This document shows positions 23,549 to 29,531 of a stretch of DNA of 29,531 bases, in pieces (the first letter of the stretch is position 1; each line of letters starts with the position of its first letter). The DNA is from an uncultured Actinomyces sp. (GTDB lineage: Bacteria; Actinomycetota; Actinomycetes; Actinomycetales; Actinomycetaceae): positions 1 through 29,531 of the forward strand of contig CABKMZ010000020.1 of the NCBI GenBank assembly GCA_902373545.1, written 5' to 3'. The notes beneath the pieces are model-generated. The model was given only the letters and a program-made list of their open reading frames with translations. It was not told where the DNA came from and searched no databases. The position numbers and the translations under genes were made by a program.

Positions 23549-24261
23549 GCACCGCACCCACTGTTTCCTCTCAGCCCTCGATCTGGCGCCTCGGAATGGT
23601 CGACTGGCGATTCGCCTTCGGAGTGTACGCCTCGGTTATCGTCGGTCAATTTGCTATTAACTCCACGGTGAGCGCCATCATGTACGCGACTTCCGATGAC
23701 TTCTCCCAGCACGTCGATCAGGCTGCCGTCAACGCCGCCTTCTCGACGGCCATCTACATCCTCATCGCGCAGATCATCACCACGACGACGGACCTGCGGG
23801 CAGCGTCTCTGAGCGGAGCGTCGCGCCGGACCCTGGCACTCTCGACCTACGTGCTAAGCGCTGTCGTTATCGCCATCGCCAGCGTGATCTGGTGGGTGCT
23901 CGCCCTGGCTCAGACACACATGTTCTTCCTGGGGAGCCTCGAGTATCCCCTCGGAGTGGACTCGTGGCTCATTGTGGTGGTCGCTTGGATCGCCTGCGAC
24001 GGGGCCGGACGCCTGATCGGTGCGGCCTCGCGCCATGGTCGGGGCCCGTGGACGGTCGCCCTCGGCATTATCGTGGCGACTGTTCTGGGCCTGGCTGGCA
24101 TAGCCGGTCCGGTCACCTGGCTGGTTCTCACGCTTGTTCACAAGTCCGGCTACCTTCCCCCGATGCACCCCGCCTTCTGGCTGCTCGGCCTGATCACTCT
24201 CGCAGTCACCGCTGCCGGATGGCGCCTGACCCTCACGGGCAGGATCCGCCGCCTCAACTGA
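23545..24261 (+). CDS. ABC-type membrane protein of the GntR cassette
   Basis: This 238-residue integral membrane protein has about six hydrophobic segments (near 23-45, 65-80, 98-122, 138-155, 168-195, 210-230) and a basic C-terminus. I do not recognise a specific family from motifs. Its size, topology and ATGA overlap with the ATPase gene make it the permease partner of that ATPase. A strong terminator follows. The three-gene cassette is bounded by inverted copies of the 107-bp element. Confidence 0.8.
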   Translation: MSTAPTVSSQPSIWRLGMVDWRFAFGVYASVIVGQFAINSTVSAIMYATSDDFSQHVDQAAVNAAFSTAIYILIAQIITTTTDLRAASLSGASRRTLALSTYVLSAVVIAIASVIWWVLALAQTHMFFLGSLEYPLGVDSWLIVVVAWIACDGAGRLIGAASRHGRGPWTVALGIIVATVLGLAGIAGPVTWLVLTLVHKSGYLPPMHPAFWLLGLITLAVTAAGWRLTLTGRIRRLN

Positions 24262-24299
24262 ACCTGTCGCTCGCCCGGGGAACATGACCCCTTGACCCT

Positions 24300-24342
24300 G
24301 CCCCGGCCTCGTTCCCTCCCGTAGGAGCGACGAGGCCGGGGC
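24300..24342 (+). terminator. Terminator of the GntR-ABC cassette
   Basis: A perfect 13-bp stem (24300-24312 with 24330-24342, GCCCCGGCCTCGT) carries a structured loop and is followed directly by TGTTTTAT. It is a clear intrinsic terminator, 38 nt after the permease stop. Confidence 0.9.
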
Positions 24343-24490
24343 TGTTTTATGCATTCGGGCGCGGGGGAGTGGGGCGGCCTGAGGGGCGCTGGTGCCGAAC
24401 AGTCGGTGTCGAAGGCGGTGGTCACCGCCGATGAGAACGGCGCATCGTGTTGCTGAGTGTGGCACTGTAGTTCTGTGCGCGCCCTACAAT

Positions 24491-24597
24491 TTCGCACGTA
24501 ATTTGACGATAAAGATTTCAATCATGTGTCGAAAACGTTGGAATATCAACGATGGCATTTTAGAACTTGAAATATGTCAAGGGGAATTACGTGCGAC
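24491..24597 (+). repeat. 107-bp inverted-end element, copy 2
   Basis: The ends are TTCGCACGTAATTT and GGGGAATTACGTGCGAC. It is the most diverged copy but the same length as the other two, and the block CGTTGGAAT lies at the same internal offset. The right flank TTGGGG-4 nt-GTGC matches copy 3, giving plus orientation. It lies in the 885-bp gene-free stretch 24262-25146. Apart from the repeats annotated there, that stretch shows only a short CTGTCGG tandem near 24634. Confidence 0.8.
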
Positions 24598-24737
24598 TTT
24601 TGGGGTGCTGTGCTTGGTGAGCGTGGGTGGTGGCTGTCGGCGCTGTCGGCTCTGTCGGTGCTGGCACACGCGCATGTGGATAGGTTCGAAGTCTGCGTGC
24701 TCGCACTCGCCGAAGCGGAGCCTGCCCCTCCTGATCC

Positions 24738-24834
24738 GGATAGGTTACGACGATGTGGATAGGTTATTCACATGTGGATAGGTTAATAACCTATCCGTAT
24801 CTTCATAACCTATCCGTATGCTCATAACCTATCC
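24738..24834. repeat. Symmetric array: three direct and three inverted GGATAGGTTA, 19-bp period
   Basis: GGATAGGTTA occurs at 24738, 24757 and 24776. Its reverse complement TAACCTATCC occurs at 24787, 24806 and 24825. All spacings within each half are exactly 19 bp, and the halves meet at a single central A (24786). The 9-nt spacers are not conserved. An outlying GGATAGGTT lies at 24678. The array looks like a multi-site protein-binding array or a long segmented hairpin. It is not a CRISPR: the repeats are too short and the spacers uniform at 9 nt. Confidence 0.9.
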
Positions 24835-24863
24835 GCGAGCGGGCTGCTGGAGAGCGTCGAAGG

Positions 24864-25056
24864 GCCCAGCCAGGACTCCAAGCGAGCACCTGTGGTGGGG
24901 ATCCATGGGCGCGCCGGGCAACGTGCGCCGCAGAGCCCAGCCAGGACTCCAAGCGCGCACCTGTGGTGGGATCCATGGGCGCGCCGGGCAACGTGCGCCG
25001 CGGGGCCCAGCCAGAATCCCAAGCGCGCACCTGTGGTGGGATCCATGGGCGTGCAA
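24864..25056. repeat. Tandem 70-71 bp repeats, about 2.7 copies
   Basis: Units start at 24864 (71 bp), 24935 (70 bp) and 25005 (partial). Each begins GCCCAGCCAG and contains GCGCACCTGTGGTGGGATCC and CATGGGCGCGCCGGGCAACG. The first two are almost identical, which suggests recent duplication or array turnover. The unit is not a multiple of three, so a coding role is unlikely. Confidence 0.88.
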
Positions 25057-25090
25057 GGGCCCGAAAGTGCCCCACGCAGTAGTTATCGAC

Positions 25091-25140
25091 TAGTATCGAT
25101 GGCGACACGACAGCCAGTCGTGCCCCAGATACTCAAGGAG
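25091..25140 (+). promoter_or_regulatory. glyS promoter and leader
   Basis: TAGTAT (25091-25096) is a likely -10; the -35 is weak. The leader has a small hairpin CACGAC-5 nt-GTCGTG (25106-25122) and the ribosome site AAGGAG (25135-25140), 6 nt before the GTG start. Confidence 0.5.
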
Positions 25141-25146
25141 TGACAA

Positions 25147-26535
25147 GTGGCTAAGGGACCTTCCCGCCTCGACAACGTGATCAGCCTGGCCAAGCGCCGC
25201 GGCTTCGTCTTCCCCTGCGGTGACATCTACGGTGGCACCCGCTCCGCGTGGGACTACGGCCCGCTCGGCGTGGAACTGAAGGAAAACATCAAGCGCGCCT
25301 GGTGGAACGCCATGGTCCGCCGCCGCGCCGACGTCGTCGGCCTGGACTCCTCCGTCATCCTCCCGCGCGAAGTGTGGGTCGCCTCCGGCCACGTCAAGGC
25401 CTTCACCGACCCGCTCATCGAGTGCCTCAACTGCCACAAGCGCGCCCGCGAGGACCAGCTCATCGAAGAACTCGCCGAAAAGAAGGGCGTCGAAGAGTCC
25501 TCGCTGTCCACCGCCGACATCGCCTGCCCCAACTGTGGCGTGCGCGGCCAGTGGACCGAGCCCCGAGCCTTCTCTGGCCTGCTCAAGACCTACCTGGGTC
25601 CCGTCGACGACGAGGCCGGCCTGCACTACCTGCGTCCCGAGACCGCCCAGGGCATCTTCGTGAACTACGCGAACGTCATGAATGCCGCGCGCAAGAAGCC
25701 GCCGTTCGGCATCGGCCAGATCGGCAAGTCCTTCCGCAACGAGATCACGCCCGGCAACTTCATCTTCCGTACCCGCGAGTTCGAGCAGATGGAACTCGAG
25801 TTCTTCTGCGAGCCCGGCACAGATGAGGAATGGCACCAGTACTGGATCGACTACCGCAAGGCCTGGTACGTGGACCTGGGTATCGACCCGGAGAACCTGC
25901 GCGAGTACGAGCACCCGCAGGAGAAGCTCTCGCACTACTCCAAGCGCACCGTCGACCTGGAATACCGCTTCGGCTTCCAGGGCAGCGAGTGGGGCGAGCT
26001 CGAAGGCATCGCCAACCGCACCGACTACGACCTGACCGTCCACTCCGAGGCCTCCGGCGCCAAACTCGACTACTTCGACCCGAACACCAAGGAACGCTGG
26101 ACCCCCTACGTCATCGAGCCCTCGGCGGGTCTGACCCGTTCCCTCATGGCCTTCCTCATCGAGGCCTACCACGAGGACGAGGCCCCCAACGCCAAGGGTG
26201 GCGTCGACAAGCGCGTCGTGCTCAAGCTGGACCCGCGCCTGGCCCCCGTCAAGGCCGCCGTCCTGCCCCTGTCCCGCAAGCCCGAACTGACCGGCCCCGC
26301 CCAGGAGCTGGCCGACGAGCTGCGCGGCATCTGGAACGTCGACTACGACGACGCCGGCGCCGTGGGACGGCGCTACCGTCGCCAGGACGAGATCGGCACG
26401 CCGTTCTGCATCACCTACGACTTCGACTCGATCGAGGACCACGCCGTCACCATCCGTGAGCGTGACACGATGGAGCAGGTGCGCATCCCGCTCGACACGG
26501 TCAAGTCGTACCTGATCGAACGCCTGGGCTGCTGA
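25147..26535 (+). CDS. glyS: Glycyl-tRNA synthetase (single-chain dimer type)
   Basis: This enzyme charges tRNA-Gly with glycine. The 462-residue class II enzyme is of the homodimeric (eukaryote/archaeon-like, also actinobacterial) type. Recognisable parts are the start [17 protein letters not shown] and SAWDYGPLG, a zinc-like CLNCHKR...CPNCG pair in the insertion (about 93-132), and motif 2 [21 protein letters not shown]. Motif 3 is [14 protein letters not shown], and an anticodon-binding domain covers the last 110 residues ([17 protein letters not shown]). The GTG start is supported by AAGGAG at 25135-25140. It is followed one base later by the dus frame. Confidence 0.96.
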   Translation: MAKGPSRLDNVISLAKRRGFVFPCGDIYGGTRSAWDYGPLGVELKENIKRAWWNAMVRRRADVVGLDSSVILPREVWVASGHVKAFTDPLIECLNCHKRAREDQLIEELAEKKGVEESSLSTADIACPNCGVRGQWTEPRAFSGLLKTYLGPVDDEAGLHYLRPETAQGIFVNYANVMNAARKKPPFGIGQIGKSFRNEITPGNFIFRTREFEQMELEFFCEPGTDEEWHQYWIDYRKAWYVDLGIDPENLREYEHPQEKLSHYSKRTVDLEYRFGFQGSEWGELEGIANRTDYDLTVHSEASGAKLDYFDPNTKERWTPYVIEPSAGLTRSLMAFLIEAYHEDEAPNAKGGVDKRVVLKLDPRLAPVKAAVLPLSRKPELTGPAQELADELRGIWNVDYDDAGAVGRRYRRQDEIGTPFCITYDFDSIEDHAVTIRERDTMEQVRIPLDTVKSYLIERLGC

Positions 26536-26536
26536 C

Positions 26537-27853
26537 TTGCAGATAGCCTCAACATCCGCAGCGGCCCCTCTTCGCGTGGGGCCGCTGCGCCTGTGGACAC
26601 CCGTCGTCCTGGCCCCCATGGCCGGGGTGACGGACGTGCCCTTCCGACGCCTGTGCCGCATCATGGGCGAGTCGGGCCTGCCCGACCACCTGCGACCCAC
26701 CGGCATCCCCACGTGGGCCACCAACAAGGGGGAGGGGGCCACGGCCTCGTCCCCTCAGTACCCGCGCGATGACGCAGGCGAACCGCGCCACGTCGCCATC
26801 CCGCGCGTGGACGCGCCCGCCGGCCTGTACGTCACCGAGATGGTGACCAGCCGCGCCCTCGTCGAGGAGAATGAGCGCACCCTGGAGATGGTGCGCCCCG
26901 ACCCCGCTGAGCGCGTGCGAAGCCTGCAGCTCTACGGCGTCAACCCCGCTGTTATGGCGAAGGCCGCGACGATGCTCGTCGAGCGCGACCTCACCGACCA
27001 CATCGACCTGAACTTCGGGTGCCCCGTCCCCAAGGTGACGAAGAAGGGCGGGGGAGCGGCCCTGCCCTGGAAGCGCGACCTCTTCACCGACCTCGTGGGC
27101 GCCGTCGTGCGTGCCTCGAACGAGGCCGGGGAGCGTGCGGGGCGCGAGATCCCCGTGACCGTCAAGATCCGCATCGGCATCGACTCCGAGCACGAGACCG
27201 CGACCGACGCGGCGCTGACTGCGCAAAAGCTCGGCGCCGCTGCGCTCACCCTGCACGCGCGCACCCAGAACCAGCACTACGCGGGAAACGCCCACTGGGA
27301 CGAAATCGCACGCCTGAAGGACCTGCTCGACATCCCCGTCTTCGGTAACGGCGACGTCTTCGAGGCCGCCGATGCCCTGGCCATGCTGGAGCGCACCGGA
27401 TGCGACGGCATCAGCGTCGGGCGCGGTGCCCAGGGACGCCCCTGGATCTTCCGCGACATCGTCGCCGCCTACCACGGCGCCGCCATCCCGCCCGGCCCCA
27501 GCCTCGCCGAGGTCGTCTCCGTTATCGAGCGTCACGCTGCCTGGTGCGTCGTTGACCAGGGCGACGAGGGGCGCGCGCTGCGCGAGATGCGCAAGCACAT
27601 CGGCTGGTACCTGCGCGGATTCGCCGTCGGCGGCCCCCAGCGCCACGCGCTGTCCATGGTCTCCACGCTCCAGGAGCTGCACGAGCGCCTCGCGGACCTC
27701 GACCTCGATCAGGAGTTCCCGCCCGCCGCACGCGGACCGCGCGGCCGAGCCGGCGGCGAAAAGACCCCCCACCTGCCCGACGGCTGGCTGGACCACCCCT
27801 ACCTGACAGATGCGGAGCGCTCACGCCTGCACCTGGCTGAAATCGGCTACTAA
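26537..27853 (+). CDS. dusB: tRNA-dihydrouridine synthase (Dus)
   Basis: This FMN enzyme reduces uridines in the tRNA D-loop to dihydrouridine. The FMN barrel begins VVLAPMAGVTDVPFRRLC; the catalytic Cys162 lies in NFGCPVPKVTKKGGGAALP; HARTQNQHYAG and GNGDVF line the phosphate site. Between RLC and YVTEM there is an insertion of about 55 residues, longer than in E. coli DusB. The start is uncertain. A TTG at 26537 one base after the glyS stop allows coupling and 438 residues; a GTG at 26576 gives 425. Neither has a good ribosome site, and a hairpin covers the GTG. The DusB symbol is by general resemblance. Confidence 0.9.
   Translation: MQIASTSAAAPLRVGPLRLWTPVVLAPMAGVTDVPFRRLCRIMGESGLPDHLRPTGIPTWATNKGEGATASSPQYPRDDAGEPRHVAIPRVDAPAGLYVTEMVTSRALVEENERTLEMVRPDPAERVRSLQLYGVNPAVMAKAATMLVERDLTDHIDLNFGCPVPKVTKKGGGAALPWKRDLFTDLVGAVVRASNEAGERAGREIPVTVKIRIGIDSEHETATDAALTAQKLGAAALTLHARTQNQHYAGNAHWDEIARLKDLLDIPVFGNGDVFEAADALAMLERTGCDGISVGRGAQGRPWIFRDIVAAYHGAAIPPGPSLAEVVSVIERHAAWCVVDQGDEGRALREMRKHIGWYLRGFAVGGPQRHALSMVSTLQELHERLADLDLDQEFPPAARGPRGRAGGEKTPHLPDGWLDHPYLTDAERSRLHLAEIGY
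26558..26588 (+). other. Stem-loop over the dus start region
   Basis: A perfect 11-bp stem (26558-26568 with 26578-26588, GCAGCGGCCCC) closes a 9-nt loop and includes the alternative GTG start of dus. There is no T tract. It could reduce translation of dus relative to glyS or act as an mRNA boundary. Confidence 0.6.
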
Positions 27854-27865
27854 AGCGAAGGAATC

Positions 27866-28687
27866 ATGTCGTACCCATCGACGCCCGACCCCGACCCTGC
27901 CCCTAGCCTCGTCACCATCGGGCGAGCCGCCAAGAAAGCGACCCTCGGCGCGCGCACCCAGGTGATCGTCCCCGTTGGCGGAGATGCGCACTCCCTGAGC
28001 GAGCAGGTCGGCGCCCTGGCCTCCTGCTGCGCCGACATCGTCGAATGGCGAGCCGACACCTACCTGGCCTCCCTGGTGGGATCGCACTTCGTCGCCGCCA
28101 GCGAGGTCGCCGACGACCTGGTGCGCATGGCCCGCTACGTCGCGGACGCCTCGCCGCTGCCCGTCCTGGCCACCATCCGAACCTCCGTCGAGGGCGGCGA
28201 GGCCTTCCTGGACGACGAGGAGTACTGCGCCCTCGTGCGCGCCCTTGCGCCCCTCGTCGGCGGCGTCGACGTCGAGATTTCGCGCGACGGGGCGCCCGCC
28301 CTCATCGAGGACGCACACGCAGCCGGATCCCTCGTCATCGGATCGTTCCACGACTTTGACGCGACCCCCAGTGACGACCAGCTGGCCGAGGTACTGGCCG
28401 ACATGAACTACGCGGGCGCCGACGTCCTCAAGTTCGCGTGCATGGCCACCAGCGCCACCGACGCCGCCCGCGTCATCGGCGCCCAGGCGTGGGCGCGCGA
28501 GGCCTACGACCGTCCCGTCATCGGCATCGCCATGGGCCCCTCCGGCGCCCCCACGCGCCTGGTCGGATCCGCACTCGGCTGCGCGGCCACCTTCGCGACC
28601 CTTCCGGGGAGCGAGGGCAGTGCGCCCGGCCAGTTCACCATCGAGCAGGTCCGAACGGTCCTCGACATCATCGAAGCCCAGCGCTAA
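27866..28687 (+). CDS. aroD: 3-dehydroquinate dehydratase, type I
   Basis: This enzyme dehydrates 3-dehydroquinate to 3-dehydroshikimate in the shikimate pathway through a Schiff base. The 273-residue protein has the type I set: Glu60 and Arg62 in EWRAD, ATIRTSVEGG, His162 in SFHDFDATP, the Schiff-base Lys189 in DVLKFA, and GPSGAPTRLVGSALG and SAPGQF for substrate binding. The His-Lys spacing of 27 equals that of the E. coli enzyme. Many actinobacteria instead carry the unrelated type II enzyme. The gene lies 12 nt after dus with an AAGGA site, so glyS-dus-aroD may be one transcript. Confidence 0.93.
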   Translation: MSYPSTPDPDPAPSLVTIGRAAKKATLGARTQVIVPVGGDAHSLSEQVGALASCCADIVEWRADTYLASLVGSHFVAASEVADDLVRMARYVADASPLPVLATIRTSVEGGEAFLDDEEYCALVRALAPLVGGVDVEISRDGAPALIEDAHAAGSLVIGSFHDFDATPSDDQLAEVLADMNYAGADVLKFACMATSATDAARVIGAQAWAREAYDRPVIGIAMGPSGAPTRLVGSALGCAATFATLPGSEGSAPGQFTIEQVRTVLDIIEAQR

Positions 28688-28690
28688 ACG

Positions 28691-28746
28691 CCGTCCCGCC
28701 GAGCCCTGGGCACCGTCCCGCCGAAACCTGGGCGCCGTCCCGCCGA
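28691..28746. repeat. Three 22-bp tandem repeats after aroD
   Basis: CCGTCCCGCCGA recurs at 28691, 28713 and 28735, exactly 22 bp apart, with CCTGGGC between. It begins 3 bp after the aroD stop. No hairpin terminator for aroD is evident in the 479-bp gap 28688-29166. Confidence 0.85.
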
Positions 28747-28791
28747 GCTTTCCGTAACCATCGCAGCCCAACATGATGGTTCCTCGAAAAT

Positions 28792-28898
28792 GTCGCACGT
28801 AATTTCCCCGGGTCAGTTTTCGACATGGCGCACAAACGTTGGAATTGCAATACCCCTATTTCAATGTATGAAAGGTTGACAGGGAAATTACGTGCGAC
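28792..28898 (+). repeat. 107-bp inverted-end element, copy 3
   Basis: Its ends are the most complete: AATGTCGCACGTAATTTCCC and the exact inverse form a 20-bp terminal inverted repeat (28790-28900). The interior also shows weaker symmetry, GTCA then TTTC then ACAT in both halves, so the whole can fold into a long imperfect hairpin. The right flank ATTGTTGGGGAACCGTGC matches the corresponding flank of copy 1. Confidence 0.88.
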
Positions 28899-28964
28899 AT
28901 TGTTGGGGAACCGTGCGGTGTGGCCACACCCGGGCGGGCCGCCCAGCACCAACAAGCTAAGAAA

Positions 28965-29047
28965 CAAGACAAACCTCACCACCTGGGACCCGCAGCAAGA
29001 CAAACCACCTGGGACCCGCAGCAAGACAAACCACCTGGGACCCGCAG
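28965..29047. repeat. 26-bp tandem repeats, three copies
   Basis: Units of the form CAAGACAAACCACCTGGGAC plus CCGCAG occupy 28965-28995 (with a 5-bp insertion), 28996-29021 and 29022-29047. The last two are identical. No gene is visible. Confidence 0.88.
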
Positions 29048-29111
29048 TGAGACGGCATGTTCTATACCCCTAAGTGTGCTTAGCGTCGGTTGAACACCCG
29101 GCGGATACACG

Positions 29112-29143
29112 TGTGGGGGCGGGCCTCGTGGCCCGCCCCCACA
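29112..29143 (-). terminator. Hairpin downstream of the EIIA gene
   Basis: A perfect 14-bp GC stem (29112-29125 with 29130-29143) closes a TCGT tetraloop, 23 nt beyond the EIIA stop on the minus strand. The T tract is poor. Confidence 0.72.
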
Positions 29144-29166
29144 GCGTCAGCGAAACGCCGGGACGC

Positions 29167-29531
29167 TCACGCCTCCTTGGGCGCAACCGTCACGACGGTG
29201 TCGTCGATGCCGACAGCGCCGGGTGCGGCGGGGGTGATCGTGCCGAACTTCTTCTTGTTCGTCACGACCATCGGGGTGATGGTGTCGTAGCCAGCCTCGC
29301 GGATGACATCCCAGTCGACCTCAGCGAGCACGTCGCCGCGGCGCACGACGTCGCCCTTGGCGACGCGAGGCGTGAAGCCCTTGCCGTCCAGCTTGACGGT
29401 GTCCATGCCGATGTGGATGAGGACCTGGACGCCGGAGGCGGACTTGAGGCCGTAGGCGTGGCCGGTGGGGAAGGCAACCGTCACCTTGCCGTCGCAGGGG
29501 GCGACGACGACCGCGTGAGCGGCGGGGGAGA
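29167..29531 (-). CDS. PTS EIIA-Glc domain protein, C-terminal part
   Basis: The frame is open to the right edge, so the start lies outside the window. The visible 120 residues match the EIIA-Glc/Crr domain, which passes phosphate from HPr to a sugar-specific EIIB. They include APCDGKVTVAFPTGHAYGL, then VLIHIGMDTVKLDGKGF with the phosphorylated His (codon 29413-29415), and GDVVRRGDVLAEVDWDVIREAG. The C-terminus ends at the domain boundary, so this is either a free EIIA or the last domain of a fused EII (for example EIIBCA); the window does not decide. A hairpin lies downstream. Confidence 0.93.
   Translation of the reverse strand, partial: SPAAHAVVVAPCDGKVTVAFPTGHAYGLKSASGVQVLIHIGMDTVKLDGKGFTPRVAKGDVVRRGDVLAEVDWDVIREAGYDTITPMVVTNKKKFGTITPAAPGAVGIDDTVVTVAPKEA

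Noticed and set aside
24675..24785. Replication origin or DnaA-box cluster
   Set aside because: TGTGGATAG resembles a DnaA box with one mismatch, but only the left-arm copies do, and no dnaA, dnaN or AT-rich unwinding region is near.
24738..24834. CRISPR array
   Set aside because: Repeats are 10 bp with 9-nt spacers and half are inverted; there are no cas genes.
24818..25093. Open frames across the 70-bp repeats
   Set aside because: Unit lengths of 70 and 71 bp shift the frame each time, and there is no ribosome site or recognisable domain.

Overview
The window is GC-rich, gene-dense and organised like an actinobacterial chromosome. Several genes seem to start on leaderless transcripts, recO and uppS overlap as in other actinobacteria, and there is a zur-linked zinc-uptake operon and a L-lactate lutABC system. 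Gene content and style fit Actinomycetaceae (Actinomyces/Schaalia-like). That placement is an inference from protein character, not a database match.

Layout. Positions 1-1394 hold the 3' part of a UvrA-like ABC ATPase. On the minus strand, 1707-7514 is a lactate locus: lctP permease, an unknown lipoprotein, then lutA-lutB-lutC for oxidising L-lactate to pyruvate. Next come leuA (plus), two paralogous TetR regulators (minus), recO-uppS (plus) and a DedA-like membrane protein (minus). A tight minus-strand operon, znuA-znuC-znuB-zur, follows, with Zur-box-like palindromes at its promoter. A LacI-type regulator is divergent from malE-malF-malG (maltodextrin-type uptake). A GntR(YtrA)-ABC ATPase-permease cassette follows. 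The last part holds glyS, dus and aroD (type I dehydroquinase), and at the right edge a partial EIIA-Glc domain on the minus strand.

How the genes work together. LctP brings in lactate and LutABC oxidises it; AATTGG half-sites upstream of both lctP and lutA hint at shared control. ZnuABC imports zinc, and Zur, encoded last in the same operon, probably represses its own transcription. MalEFG lacks a local ATPase, so it probably uses an MsiK-type ATPase encoded elsewhere.

The least explained content lies between genes. Three copies of a length-conserved 107-bp AT-rich element with inverted ends occur at 22033-22139, 24491-24597 and 28792-28898. Two of them face each other around the GntR-ABC cassette. 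Each copy lies near short tandem repeats. An ordered array at 24738-24834 has three direct then three inverted copies of a 10-mer at exact 19-bp spacing, and a similarly built array with another core lies at 1484-1559. Many genes end in hairpins sharing one stem sequence (CCCCGGCCTCGT). The malE-malF gap holds a chain of strong stem-loops.
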